From Gemmatimonadales bacterium (lineage in GTDB: Bacteria; Gemmatimonadota; Gemmatimonadetes; Gemmatimonadales; GWC2-71-9): a DNA stretch of 64,000 bases. This document shows, in pieces, positions 18,992 through 27,424 of the stretch. Below the pieces are notes generated by a model. It was not told the DNA's origin. It did no database searches and worked only from the letters and a program-made list of their open reading frames with translations. The first letter of the stretch is position 1, and each line of letters opens with the position of its first letter. A program made the translations under genes and the position numbers. The stretch is taken from positions 124,001-188,000 of the forward strand of contig JAWKQM010000006.1 of NCBI GenBank assembly GCA_041390145.1, in the 5' to 3' direction.

Positions 18992-19953
18992 CCCTCCGTC
19001 TGCGCGACCTGGTCGAAGGGAGCGGTGAGGTACTCCAGCTTGAGAGCCTGACCGGAGCCCTTGGCCTGGACCGCTTCCTGCCGGACTCCGAGGTGGCAAG
19101 CCCGGGCCTGGCGCTGGCGGGGTTCACCAACCGCTTCATCGCGCAGCGCATTCACGTGTTCGGCGAGACCGAGATCACCTACCTCGGCTCGCTCGATTCC
19201 GCGGGGCGCCAGTCGGCGCTCGAGGCGCTCTTCGCGTTCGAACTCCCCGTCATCTTCGTGACCAAGGGACTCGCCGTCCCGGCGGAGTTGATGGAGCTCG
19301 CGGAACGCCGGCAGGTGCCGGTCGTTCGCACGCAGCTCAAGACGGCGGAGTTCTATCGTCGGATCAAGCCGGTGCTGGAAGAGGCCTTCGCACCCCGGAC
19401 GACGCTGCACGGCTCCCTGGCGGACGTCTATGGCGTCGGGCTCCTGTTCATCGGCCGCTCCGGCATCGGCAAGAGCGAGTGCGTCCTCGACCTGGTGGAG
19501 CGGGGGCACCGGTTGGTGGCCGACGACGTGGTGCAGGTGTCGCGCCGCGGCAATGGGGTCCTGATCGGCAAGGGGCACGAACTCGCCCAGCACCACATGG
19601 AAATCCGCGGGATCGGTCTGGTGGACATCTCCGCGCTCTTCGGCGTGCGGGCCATTCGGCAGCAGAAGCGCATCGAGGTCGTCGTGCAGCTCGAGGACTG
19701 GGAGCACGCCCAGGAGGCGGAGCGCACCGGGCTGGCGCAGCAGGATGTTGAGATCCTCGACGTGAAGGTCCCCAAGGTGATCGTCCCGCTGAACCCAGGA
19801 AAGAATCTCACGGTGATTTCCGAGGTGGTGGCGATGATGCACCTGCTCCGGTATTCGGGTGTGGACGTGGCTGCGGCGTTCAATGAGCGCCTGATCCGGC
19901 GGATGAAGGAACAGCGGGGCATCCGCGAGTACCTGCAGGAAGACTATGAGTGA
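18988..19953 (+). CDS. hprK: HPr kinase/phosphorylase
   Basis: Phosphorylates and dephosphorylates Ser46 of HPr, linking PTS state to carbon control. 321 residues from a GTG overlapping the hpf stop by 4 bases. The N-terminal domain covers about 1-130. The C-terminal kinase domain has the P-loop GRSGIGKSE at 156-164 and the HprK signature EIRGIGLVDI. Its substrate, an HPr with a Ser at position 46, is encoded at 22220. The next gene, a PTS IIA, overlaps by 8 bases. Confidence 0.95.
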   Translation: MTLRLRDLVEGSGEVLQLESLTGALGLDRFLPDSEVASPGLALAGFTNRFIAQRIHVFGETEITYLGSLDSAGRQSALEALFAFELPVIFVTKGLAVPAELMELAERRQVPVVRTQLKTAEFYRRIKPVLEEAFAPRTTLHGSLADVYGVGLLFIGRSGIGKSECVLDLVERGHRLVADDVVQVSRRGNGVLIGKGHELAQHHMEIRGIGLVDISALFGVRAIRQQKRIEVVVQLEDWEHAQEAERTGLAQQDVEILDVKVPKVIVPLNPGKNLTVISEVVAMMHLLRYSGVDVAAAFNERLIRRMKEQRGIREYLQEDYE

Positions 19954-20320
19954 GGCGCTGCGCGGGGTCGTGGTGTGTCACGGCGCGCTGGCGGCAGCGC
20001 TGGTCACCGCCGCGGAGCAGATCACCGGCCTGACCGGGCGGTTGGTACCGGTCTCGAACACCGGCTGCGATCCCGCCACCATCGAGGCGCGCATCGCCGA
20101 GGCCATCGGCGGGGTGCCGGCGATGGTCTTCGTGGACATGCCGAGCGGCTCCTGCCTCTTTGCCGCGATGCACCGGCTCCGCGAGGAGCCCCACGTGAAG
20201 GTCGTCACCGGGGTGAACCTCGCGATGCTGATCGATTTTTCGTTTCATGTCGAGGAGACGCCGGAGGAAGCGGCCGCGCGCGCCGTGGCCACCGGCGAGC
20301 GGGCCATCAAGGCGCCCTGA
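19946..20320 (+). CDS. PTS mannose-family IIA protein
   Basis: 124 residues of the EIIA-Man fold, a cytosolic phosphocarrier that takes phosphate from HPr. The phosphorylated His is His12 in GVVVCHGALA. The second signature VFVDMPSGSCLFAA and the C-terminal GVNLAMLI fit the family. As a separate IIA it differs from E. coli ManX, where IIA and IIB are fused. The start overlaps hprK, and the stop shares one base with the IIB start (TGATG). Confidence 0.9.
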   Translation: MSEALRGVVVCHGALAAALVTAAEQITGLTGRLVPVSNTGCDPATIEARIAEAIGGVPAMVFVDMPSGSCLFAAMHRLREEPHVKVVTGVNLAMLIDFSFHVEETPEEAAARAVATGERAIKAP

Positions 20321-20793
20321 TGCCGATCCGACTCTGTCGTATCGACGATCGCCTGATTCACGGGCAAGTGGTGCTCGGCTGGGCGCGCACCCTTGGCATC
20401 GGCGACATCGTGCTGGTCGACGACGAGGTGGCCGCCAGTCCCTGGGAGCAGGATCTCTACCGGATGGCGGTCCCCCCGGAGCTGCAGGTGGAGTTCGTCA
20501 ACACCGCGCAGGCCCGTCAGCGGCTGGCCGCGTGGCAGAGTGGTCCACTCGCCGTCCTCATCCTCACCGGCTCCATTGAGACGATGGCGCGGCTGCTCGA
20601 GGACGTTCCCCATCCCCCCGCGGTCAATCTCGGCGGCATCCATCATCGCGATGGGCGGACCGAACGATTGCCATATCTCTACCTGACGGACGAGGAACTC
20701 GCCCAGCTCCAGCGGCTCCGGGCCGCCGGCATCGAGGTGTCCGCCGAGGACGTCCCCGGCGCCGGGGCCGTCCGGCTCGAGTCGCTTGCATGA
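20320..20793 (+). CDS. PTS mannose/sorbose-family IIB protein
   Basis: 157 residues. The phosphorylation site is His14 in RIDDRLIHGQVVLGW, the family signature. Other typical segments are GIGDIVLVDDEVA and NLGGIHHRDGRTERL. It accepts phosphate from IIA and passes it to sugar bound by IIC-IID. The start shares a base with the IIA stop; the stop overlaps the IIC start by 4 bases. The sugar is not predictable from sequence. Confidence 0.9.
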   Translation: MPIRLCRIDDRLIHGQVVLGWARTLGIGDIVLVDDEVAASPWEQDLYRMAVPPELQVEFVNTAQARQRLAAWQSGPLAVLILTGSIETMARLLEDVPHPPAVNLGGIHHRDGRTERLPYLYLTDEELAQLQRLRAAGIEVSAEDVPGAGAVRLESLA

Positions 20794-21483
20794 ATCCCGA
20801 ACACCTCCTCCTGCTGCTGGCGGCACTGCTGGGATGGGGCACCATCGTTGGACTGGACCTGGTCAGCGTGCCGCAGGGGTTGCTGGCACGCCCGCTGGTG
20901 GCTGGGGCGGCAGCCGGCTGGCTGGTCGGCGACGTTCGAGGGCCGGGCTGCGGGTCGGGGCGGTGCTGGAGCTCTTCGCGCTGGACGTGCTGCCTGTCGG
21001 GGCGAGCAGGTACCCCGAGTACGGCCCCGCCACGGTGGGCGCCGTGGCCGCGGCAGCCTTTCTGCCCCCGCCTTGGGTACAGGGGTTGGGGTACTCCTCG
21101 GCCTGGTCGTCGCGCTGATCGCGGCCCGGACACTCGACTGGCTGCGTCACGCGAACGCACGACACGTGCATCGGCTGACCGAAGAACTGGACGGTGGCTC
21201 CCTGGGCGCGATCTACCGCCTCCAGTGGGCGGGGATCGCGCGGGATGCCGTTCGAAGCGCGGGGGTCACCGCCGTCGGGTTGCTGCTCGCGCTGGCGCTG
21301 ATGACCTGGATGCGCGTCGAGTGGATGCCGCCGTTGCTGACCCCGGTCCTCGTGGGCGTCGGTCTGGCATCGGCGCTGCATGGCGCGCTTCGCACGGCGG
21401 GGCGGGGGCGCCGCCTCGCATGGCTGGGGCTCGGAGTGGCCACCGGGGTCCTCGTCGTGGTCGGATTCGGGACCCTCGCGTGA
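20790..21483 (+). pseudogene. PTS mannose/sorbose-family IIC permease with two frameshifts
   Basis: The membrane IIC component can be read only across three frames. Frame of 20790: MNPEHLLLLLAALLGWG to GWLVGDVR. A second frame continues from about 20941: AGLRVGAVLELFALDVLPVG to GAVAAAAF. A third runs from about 21070 to the TGA at 21481-21483: GVGVLLGLVVALIAAR and onwards. Both switches equal the loss of one base and fall at homopolymers, GGG at 20940-20942 and CCCCC at 21065-21069. The first frame is open through IID, so an automatic caller would report a false 477-residue chimera. Either the sugar channel is dead or these are homopolymer sequencing errors. Confidence 0.8.
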
Positions 21484-22223
21484 AAGGGCGCGGGCGGGCA
21501 CTGATGCGGTTGATGGCCGTCCAGGGGGCGTGGAGTTACGAGCGGATGATCGGCGTCGGCATGGGGTACGCCTCGCAACCGCTCCTGAAAGACCTGGGGG
21601 CCGGGGATCCGAACCGGCTCCGGGAGGCGACGGCAAGGTCGGCCGAGTTCTTCAACTGTCACCCGTACCTGGCCGGCCTCGCCCTGGGGGCCTCGGCACG
21701 AGCCGAACATGACGGAGTGCCGGGAGCGCAGATCCAGCGTCTGCGCACCGCGCTCTGCAGCCCCCTCGGCGCCCTCGGCGACCAGCTGTTCTGGGCCGGC
21801 CTGGTCCCGGCCCTGATGTCGCTGGCGCTGGTGGGCCTCGCCCTTGGGGCCGGCGCGTGGATCCTGCTGCCGCTCGTGGTGCTGTACAACGTGGTCCGGG
21901 TGCTCGTCACCCGCTGGGCGCTCCTGACCGGACTCGACACCGGCCTGCAGGTGGGGACGGCCATCTCCGCCTCGTGGCTCCCGAAGGCCGTGTCGCGAAT
22001 TGCCGGGCCGGCGGGGTTCTGCGCGGGGATGGCGCTGCCGATCGCCGGTGCCTGGTTGTTGGCGCCGTGGGTGGCTGCGATCCGCGCCCCGGTCCTGGTG
22101 ACGCTCTTGAGCGGTGCCATCACGCTGGCGGCGCGACGGTGGGGCGGGGCGCGCTGGTCGTCACTCCGCGTCGGGCTGGTGCTGGCCGCATTCACTCTAC
22201 TCTGGACGAGGTTTTCGCCGTGA
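21480..22223 (+). CDS. PTS mannose/sorbose-family IID protein
   Basis: 247 residues from a GTG that overlaps the end of the repaired IIC by 4 bases; an in-frame ATG eight codons later is an alternative. Family features are GAWSYERMIGVGMGYASQPLL, FFNCHPYLAGLALGAS and LGALGDQLFWAGLVPAL, followed by several membrane segments at the C-terminal end. IID works with IIC in the sugar channel. It is intact although IIC is broken, which argues that the IIC breaks are recent or artefactual. Confidence 0.88.
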   Translation: MKGRGRALMRLMAVQGAWSYERMIGVGMGYASQPLLKDLGAGDPNRLREATARSAEFFNCHPYLAGLALGASARAEHDGVPGAQIQRLRTALCSPLGALGDQLFWAGLVPALMSLALVGLALGAGAWILLPLVVLYNVVRVLVTRWALLTGLDTGLQVGTAISASWLPKAVSRIAGPAGFCAGMALPIAGAWLLAPWVAAIRAPVLVTLLSGAITLAARRWGGARWSSLRVGLVLAAFTLLWTRFSP

Positions 22224-22486
22224 TCGAACGCCAAGCGACGATCGTGAATCCGCTGGGAATGCACGCCCGGCCGGCGGCCCGTCTGGTCAAGCTGGCCTCC
22301 GGCTTCCAGTCGCACATTGAACTCGTCAAGGACGACCTGGCGATCAACGGCAAGAGCATCATGGGTGTCATGATGCTCGCGGCCGAATGTGGCAGCAGCA
22401 TCACGATCCGGGCCGAGGGGCCGGATGCCGAGGCCGCCCTCGACGCGCTCGTCACGCTGGTGGCGGAGGGGTTTGGCGAATCGTGA
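22220..22486 (+). CDS. ptsH: Phosphocarrier protein HPr
   Basis: 88 residues, normal HPr size. His15 (NPLGMHARPAA) accepts phosphate from EI. Ser46 (INGKSIMGVMML) is the target site of HprK, which is encoded at 18988 in the same run, so both regulatory and transport phosphorylation are possible. The GTG start overlaps the IID stop by 4 bases and ptsI starts within its stop. Confidence 0.94.
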   Translation: MIERQATIVNPLGMHARPAARLVKLASGFQSHIELVKDDLAINGKSIMGVMMLAAECGSSITIRAEGPDAEAALDALVTLVAEGFGES

Positions 22487-24294
22487 CCGATCCGCGCCGG
22501 TTGCAGGGAATCGGGGTGTCCCCCGGGGTGGGCTTTGCGCCCGCCATGGTGGTGCACTGGGGGTTTCCGGACGTCCCTGACCGGACGGTGACGGAGCCGC
22601 AACTCGAGGGTGAAGTCGCCCGCCTGCACGCGGCGGTACGGGAAGCCGTGGCGGGGTTGGAGACGCTGCGGGAGCGCGTGCTGGTCCGGGCCGGGGTGGA
22701 GGAGTCGCGGATTTTCGAGGCGCAGATCCTGATGGTCCAGGATCCCGACTTCCTGGCCGGCGTCGAGTTGCTCATCCGGAAGAACCTGCTGAGCGCGGAG
22801 ACGGCCTACGAATTCAAGGCGCTCGAGCTCCGGAACCTCTGGGCGAGTTCCGGCAGTGCGCAACTTCGCGAGCGGCTGGCGGATCTGACCGCGATTCAGC
22901 GGCGGGTCGTGTTGAAGCTGATGGGGCAGGCGGAGCGCGAGCCGTGGTCCGGCACGCTCGACGAGCAGGTGATCGTCGTGGCCCACGAGCTTTCTCCCGG
23001 CCTGACGGTGCAGCTCGACCGGGAGCATGTGGTGGGGCTGCTGAGCGAGGAGGGCACCCGAACCTCGCATGCCGCCATCCTGGCGCACTCCCTTGGCATT
23101 CCGGCGGTGATGGGCGTGGCGGGGGCCATCCAGCGCGTTCGGGACGGCCAGATGATTCTTATCGACGGTCGCACCGGCACGGTGATTCTGGAACCGACGC
23201 GGGGTGAGCTGGAAGAAGCGAAGACCCGGCTGCACCGGCGCCACCGGCTCGAGCTGAAGCTTGAGGCGGGGCTGTCGGCACCCGCCGTCACGCCGGACGG
23301 GCGGCGCCTGTCACTCCGGGGCAACGTTGACCTGCCGGAAGAGATCGAGACGGCTGTGCGGCACGGGGCAGAGGGCGTCGGTCTCCTGCGCACCGAATTT
23401 CTCCTGACCGGCCGCGCGGTGGTGCCAACCGAGTCCGAGCAGACCGAATATTTCAAACGGGTGGCACAGGCGTTTCCCGGCCAGCCGGTCGTGGTGCGGA
23501 CGTTCGACCTCGGCGGCGACAAGTTTCCCGTGGCTTTCGACGCGCCGATCGAGGCGAATCCCTTCCTCGGATGGCGTTCGATTCGGGTGTGTCTCGACCA
23601 TCCCGAAATCTTCCGGCCCCAGATCAGGGCCATCCTGCGCGCCGCCGTGGGGCGGGACATCCGCATGATGCTGCCGCTCATCACGCGGGTCGACGAGGTC
23701 CAGCAGGTGCGCGACCTGGTCGATGAGGAGCGGGCGGTCCTGCTGGCCAACGGAGAGCAGGCGGCGGAACGCATCCTCATCGGCGTCATGATCGAGACAC
23801 CCGCGGCGGTCATCCTGGCCGACCGGCTGGCCGCAGTTTCCGATTTCTTCAGTGTGGGGACCAACGACCTCACGCAATACACGCTGGTGGTGGACCGCGG
23901 CAACGCGCGTCTCGCGGACCGTTTCCGGACCGAGCATCCCGCCATTCTCCGGCAGCTGCGATCGGTGCACCTGGCGGCCAGTGCCGCCGGCATCCCCGTC
24001 AGCATCTGCGGGGAGATGGCCTCGGAACCGCTGTCCGCGGTGCTCCTGATGGGACTGGGATTCGTGGAGTTGAGCGTGGCGCCACCGGCCCTCCCACTGC
24101 TCAAGCTGATCGTGCGCAGCGTCCCGGCGTCGGTGGCCGAGGCGGCCGCCACGGAGGCGCTCGAGGCGGCCACCTCCGAGGAGGTCCGAGCCATCTTGCG
24201 CACCGCCGTCGGGGCGCACCTTGATCTTGCGCTGATCGATCCGGCCGGCGCGTTGCCCACGTATCGACCGCCCACTAGTATTCCATCGAACTGA
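22483..24294 (+). CDS. ptsI: Phosphoenolpyruvate-protein phosphotransferase (EI)
   Basis: First PTS enzyme: autophosphorylates from PEP and passes phosphate to HPr. The GTG at 22483 gives 603 residues. The phosphorylated His196 lies in GTRTSHAAILAHSLGIPAV. The PEP-binding TIM barrel shows GVGLLRTEFL, RTFDLGGDK, MIETPAA and SVGTNDLTQY. It closes a run hprK-IIA-IIB-IIC-IID-HPr-EI with no sugar-specific metabolic gene attached. Confidence 0.95.
   Translation: MTDPRRLQGIGVSPGVGFAPAMVVHWGFPDVPDRTVTEPQLEGEVARLHAAVREAVAGLETLRERVLVRAGVEESRIFEAQILMVQDPDFLAGVELLIRKNLLSAETAYEFKALELRNLWASSGSAQLRERLADLTAIQRRVVLKLMGQAEREPWSGTLDEQVIVVAHELSPGLTVQLDREHVVGLLSEEGTRTSHAAILAHSLGIPAVMGVAGAIQRVRDGQMILIDGRTGTVILEPTRGELEEAKTRLHRRHRLELKLEAGLSAPAVTPDGRRLSLRGNVDLPEEIETAVRHGAEGVGLLRTEFLLTGRAVVPTESEQTEYFKRVAQAFPGQPVVVRTFDLGGDKFPVAFDAPIEANPFLGWRSIRVCLDHPEIFRPQIRAILRAAVGRDIRMMLPLITRVDEVQQVRDLVDEERAVLLANGEQAAERILIGVMIETPAAVILADRLAAVSDFFSVGTNDLTQYTLVVDRGNARLADRFRTEHPAILRQLRSVHLAASAAGIPVSICGEMASEPLSAVLLMGLGFVELSVAPPALPLLKLIVRSVPASVAEAAATEALEAATSEEVRAILRTAVGAHLDLALIDPAGALPTYRPPTSIPSN
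24253..24281 (+). promoter_or_regulatory. Putative promoter of metK
   Basis: TTGCCC (24253-24258), 17-base spacer, TAGTAT (24276-24281), lying in the last codons of ptsI. Transcription would start near 24288, giving a leader of about 38 bases before metK. That is too short for a SAM riboswitch. Confidence 0.5.
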
Positions 24295-24325
24295 CCGCTC
24301 TCATTCTTCTCTCAATGGTTGCCTG

Positions 24326-25561
24326 ATGACTGCCAAGCGCGTGAAGCACAAGCGATACCTGTTCACGTCCGAGTCCGTGACCGAGGGCCACCCGGACAAG
24401 GTGGCCGACCAGATTTCCGATGCCGTGCTCGACGCGATCCTCGCTGAGGACCCGCACGGGCGCGTGGCGTGCGAGACGCTGGTCACCACCGGCATGGTCA
24501 TGGTCTCCGGCGAGATCACCACCAAGACCTACGTGGACATCCCGGGCATCGTCCGGCGGACCATTGAGCGGATCGGCTACAACGACGCCACGCACGGCTT
24601 CGACGCGCACACCTGCGCGGTGCTCTCGTCGATCGGGCGTCAATCGCCCGATATCGCCATGGGGGTGGACGAGACCGGCGACAAGGCGCAGGGCGCCGGC
24701 GACCAGGGGATGATGTTCGGGTATGCCACGCGCGAGACCCGCGAGCGGATGCCGCTCCCGATCATGCTCGCCCACCGGATTGCCGAGCGGCTGGCGGCAG
24801 TCCGCAAGGGTGCCCACGGCCTCGATCGGCTCGAGTGGCTCCGGCCGGACGGGAAGTCCCAGGTGTCGGTCGAGTACGAGGGGAACAAGCCGGTGGCGGT
24901 GCGCACCGTGGTGGTGTCGACCCAGCACGCCGAGCGGCACGCAGGCCGGCAACTGGCGCAGTCGACCATCCGGCAGGCCATCATCGAGCATGTCATTCGC
25001 CCGGTGCTGGAGAAGGCGGGCTTCGGCGACACGCGGGTCAAGTTCCTCATCAACCCGACCGGCCGCTTCGTCATCGGCGGCCCGCATGGCGACGCCGGAC
25101 TGACCGGTCGGAAGATCATCGTGGACACCTACGGCGGCATGGCGCGACATGGTGGCGGCGCCTTCAGCGGCAAGGACCCGTCGAAGGTGGACCGCAGCGC
25201 CACCTATGCCGCCCGGTGGGTGGCCAAGAACATCGTCGAGGCCAAGCTCGCCGAACGGTGCGAGGTGCAGGTGGCCTACGCCATCGGTGTCGCCGAGCCG
25301 GTGTCCATCATGGTGGATACGTTCGGGACCGGCGTCATGCCCGACGAGCGCCTGGAGCGCGTGGTCCGGCGGGCGTTTGACCTCACGCCGCGAGGCATCA
25401 TCACCGCGCTGAAGCTCAAGCGCCCCATCTATGGACCGACCGCCGCCTACGGCCATTTCGGCCGGAAACCGGTCAAGGCCAAGGTGAACGGGCGGGTGCA
25501 GGAGTTCTTCACGTGGGAACAGCCCAGCCGGGTGCGCGCCCTGCTCAGCGAAGCGCGGTAG
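24326..25561 (+). CDS. metK: S-adenosylmethionine synthetase
   Basis: Makes SAM from methionine and ATP. 411 residues, slightly longer than the usual 385-400. Typical motifs are FTSESVTEGHPDKVADQISD, GAGDQGMMFGYA and GGGAFSGKDPSKVDRSA. It is the first gene after ptsI with its own promoter-like site. SAM is needed by MiaB in this window. Confidence 0.96.
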   Translation: MTAKRVKHKRYLFTSESVTEGHPDKVADQISDAVLDAILAEDPHGRVACETLVTTGMVMVSGEITTKTYVDIPGIVRRTIERIGYNDATHGFDAHTCAVLSSIGRQSPDIAMGVDETGDKAQGAGDQGMMFGYATRETRERMPLPIMLAHRIAERLAAVRKGAHGLDRLEWLRPDGKSQVSVEYEGNKPVAVRTVVVSTQHAERHAGRQLAQSTIRQAIIEHVIRPVLEKAGFGDTRVKFLINPTGRFVIGGPHGDAGLTGRKIIVDTYGGMARHGGGAFSGKDPSKVDRSATYAARWVAKNIVEAKLAERCEVQVAYAIGVAEPVSIMVDTFGTGVMPDERLERVVRRAFDLTPRGIITALKLKRPIYGPTAAYGHFGRKPVKAKVNGRVQEFFTWEQPSRVRALLSEAR

Positions 25562-25568
25562 TGCCCCG

Positions 25569-26060
25569 ATGATCGAGGTTCAGGTGGCGCATCTCGGCCT
25601 CGATCAGAACACGAACAGCCCCGTGGTCCTGCTGAAGGAGCGCGATGGGGAGCGGGTCCTGCCGATCTGGATCGGGCCCGCCGAGGCGAGCGCCATCGCC
25701 ATGGAACTGCAGGGGGTCAAGGCGCAACGACCCATGACGCACGACCTTCTGAAGCACGTGATCGTCGGATTGGGCGGCGAACTGCGCCGGGTCACGATCA
25801 CGAACGTCCGGGACAATACCTATTTTGCCGAACTGCTTATCCGCCGCGACGAACAGATGGTCCAGGTCGATGCCCGCCCTTCCGACAGCATCGCGCTGGC
25901 GCTCCGGCTCCGGGCGCCGATCTTCACCACGGATGACCTCCTCAATCACAGCGGGACCGATGCCGGCCCGCCGGCACCCGAGCGTCGGCTCGACGCCGAG
26001 TCTCTCAAACAGTACCTGGAAAAGCTTGATCCGCAGGATTTCGGCCGCTTCACGCCGTAG
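25569..26060 (+). CDS. Bifunctional nuclease family protein (DUF151)
   Basis: 163 residues of the BFN/DUF151 family. NTNSPVVLLKERDGERVLPIWIG followed by EASAIAMELQG is the core motif, and VDARPSDSIALALRLRAPIF is the second. A plant member was reported to have DNase and RNase activity, but the bacterial role is not established. It lies seven bases after metK and overlaps the start chosen for the next gene. Confidence 0.85.
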   Translation: MIEVQVAHLGLDQNTNSPVVLLKERDGERVLPIWIGPAEASAIAMELQGVKAQRPMTHDLLKHVIVGLGGELRRVTITNVRDNTYFAELLIRRDEQMVQVDARPSDSIALALRLRAPIFTTDDLLNHSGTDAGPPAPERRLDAESLKQYLEKLDPQDFGRFTP

Positions 26061-27156
26061 TGCCGCCCTCGTGGGAGCCGGGGTTGCGCTCCTCACCGCC
26101 TCGCCTCTCGCGGGGCAAGTCCCCCTCAGCGTCTCCGGAACGGTTGTCCGCGTGCACGATGGCGACTCCACGTCCGTGGCGGGCGTCCCCGTCACGCTGC
26201 ACCGGGTCGGCCGCACCGCCCAGGGCGCGATCGATTCGACGGTGTCGGATCGTGACGGAGCCTTCCGTTTTCGCAGCGTCGGTGACACGGCGGCGATCTA
26301 CCTGGCGAGTGCGCGGTATGCGGGGATCGAGTACTTCAGCGAACCGATGCGCGCGCCTGGGGCGGGGAGGATCCGGCTCGTGGTGTCCGACACCTCCTCC
26401 TCCGCCCCGGTGCGGCTCGGGAGCCGCCATGTGATCATCCGGCCTCCCGATGAATCCGGGACGCGGGCGGTCCTCGATCTCCTTACCATCCGGAACGACG
26501 GTCCGGACACCCGCGTCGGCCGCGACAGCCTGGGCGCCTCATGGGCACTCGAACTCCCCGCCGGTGCGCTGCAGCCCGAGGTGTCGGAGGGGGACGTCAG
26601 CCCGACGGCCATCCGGTTCCAGGGTGATTCGATCCTGGTTCTGGCGCCGATCGCGCCCGGCCGCAAGAACATCATGGTCAGCTATCGCCTCCCGGTCGCG
26701 GTGAATAAGCCAAGCTGGCTGTCGCCGGTCGACTCGTTCGATCTGCTGGTCGAGGAGCCCGGTGCGACCGTGCAGGGCGCCGGGCTCGCGGCCGTTGCAC
26801 CGGTCGAGCTCATGGGAAGCACGCTTCGGCGCTGGACGGCCGTGCCTCCGACCGGCGCGTCGGGTGAAGTGGACTTCAGCGCGGCGTCCGGACTCGGAAA
26901 GGCCCTCTACTGGCTGGTCGGAGTCGTCGGGCTCCTGTTGCTCGGTGGGGCAGGACTCGCCTTCCGCCGGGCACGCCGGACCGGCGACATGACCGCAGCC
27001 GCCGCCCCCGTGAACTTCATCGACGAGCTGGCCCGCCTCGACGCGAAGTACGTCGGCAGGCAGGATGAAGTCCCGGCGAAGGAATGGGCGGCGTACGAAG
27101 TGGAGCGGGCGCGACTCAAATCAGCCGCCCTTGCCCGGGGCCGCTCCCGACCGTAG
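26026..27156 (+). CDS. Exported membrane-anchored protein of unknown function
   Basis: 376 residues if the TTG at 26026 is used. That start gives a good signal peptide (LIRRISAASRRSAALVGAGV to PLAGQ) and overlaps the DUF151 gene by 35 bases. A GTG at 26071 would cut off the positive residues. After the signal there is a carboxypeptidase-regulatory-like Ig domain (VSGTVVRVHDGDSTSVAGVPVTLHRVG). A beta-rich central part follows, then one transmembrane segment (ALYWLVGVVGLLLLGGAGLAF, near residue 300), and a cytosolic tail of about 65 residues. No enzyme motif was recognised. Its position before the B12 riboswitch does not make it part of that operon. Confidence 0.6.
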   Translation: MIRRISAASRRSAALVGAGVALLTASPLAGQVPLSVSGTVVRVHDGDSTSVAGVPVTLHRVGRTAQGAIDSTVSDRDGAFRFRSVGDTAAIYLASARYAGIEYFSEPMRAPGAGRIRLVVSDTSSSAPVRLGSRHVIIRPPDESGTRAVLDLLTIRNDGPDTRVGRDSLGASWALELPAGALQPEVSEGDVSPTAIRFQGDSILVLAPIAPGRKNIMVSYRLPVAVNKPSWLSPVDSFDLLVEEPGATVQGAGLAAVAPVELMGSTLRRWTAVPPTGASGEVDFSAASGLGKALYWLVGVVGLLLLGGAGLAFRRARRTGDMTAAAAPVNFIDELARLDAKYVGRQDEVPAKEWAAYEVERARLKSAALARGRSRP

Positions 27157-27159
27157 GTT
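27131..27159 (+). promoter_or_regulatory. Putative promoter of the cobalamin riboswitch operon
   Basis: TTGCCC (27131-27136), 17-base spacer, TAGGTT (27154-27159). The -10 covers the stop codon of the upstream gene. Transcription would start near 27166, just before the riboswitch aptamer. Confidence 0.5.
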
Positions 27160-27164
27160 TGCGG

Positions 27165-27320
27165 CAGTCATAACTGATCGACAGCGAACGCAGATTTTCG
27201 GAAGCCGGTGCAATTCCGGCGCGGCCCCGCCACTGTAACGGGCAACATTCTCCGCTCACGACGCCACTGGGAAACCGGGAAGGCGAGCGGAGGCCCGAAG
27301 CCAGGAGACCTCTCCGTTCG
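27165..27320 (+). promoter_or_regulatory. Cobalamin (B12) riboswitch aptamer
   Basis: The classic B12-box pattern is readable: GCCGGTGCAATTCCGG followed by GCGGCCCCGCCACTGTAA (about 27203-27237), then GCCACTGGGAAACCGGGAAGGC (27263-27284, by its separate blocks) and GAAGCCAGGAGACC (27297-27310). These are the conserved P3-P6 core and 3' arm of the aptamer that binds adenosylcobalamin or its relatives. It lies directly ahead of genes for B12 uptake, so binding is expected to shut the operon down when B12 is plentiful. Confidence 0.93.
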
Positions 27321-27384
27321 CGCCACCGCAAGTTCCCTCGGGGGAGGGACTGGTGGCGTGCCCCGGTGTCATTCTGCCGAGTCC

Positions 27385-27424
27385 CGCCCATCTCCGCCCT
27401 CCCGGAAGTGGGCGATTTTCTTTG
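27385..27424 (+). terminator. Riboswitch expression platform: intrinsic terminator-like hairpin
   Basis: CGCCCA (27385-27390) pairs with TGGGCG (27409-27414), followed by ATTTTCTTTG (27415-27424). The purine stretch CGGAAG (27403-27408), the only Shine-Dalgarno-like element before btuF, lies in the hairpin. The TTG start of btuF (27422) lies in the U-rich tail. The hairpin could thus stop transcription, hide the ribosome-binding site, or both, when B12 is bound. Confidence 0.6.

Noticed and set aside
20940..21069. Programmed -1 frameshifting in PTS IIC
   Set aside because: Two separate -1 shifts would be needed in 130 bases, neither site is a classic slippery heptamer with a following structure, and IIC genes are not known to use frameshifting.
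20790..22223. A 477-residue protein read in one open frame over IIC and IID
   Set aside because: Its first part leaves the IIC sequence after about 50 residues and reads a Ser/Arg/Gly-rich shadow until IID begins. It is a chimera of frames, not a gene.
24282..24325. A SAM riboswitch before metK
   Set aside because: The interval is far too short, and no SAM-I, II or IV core motif is visible.
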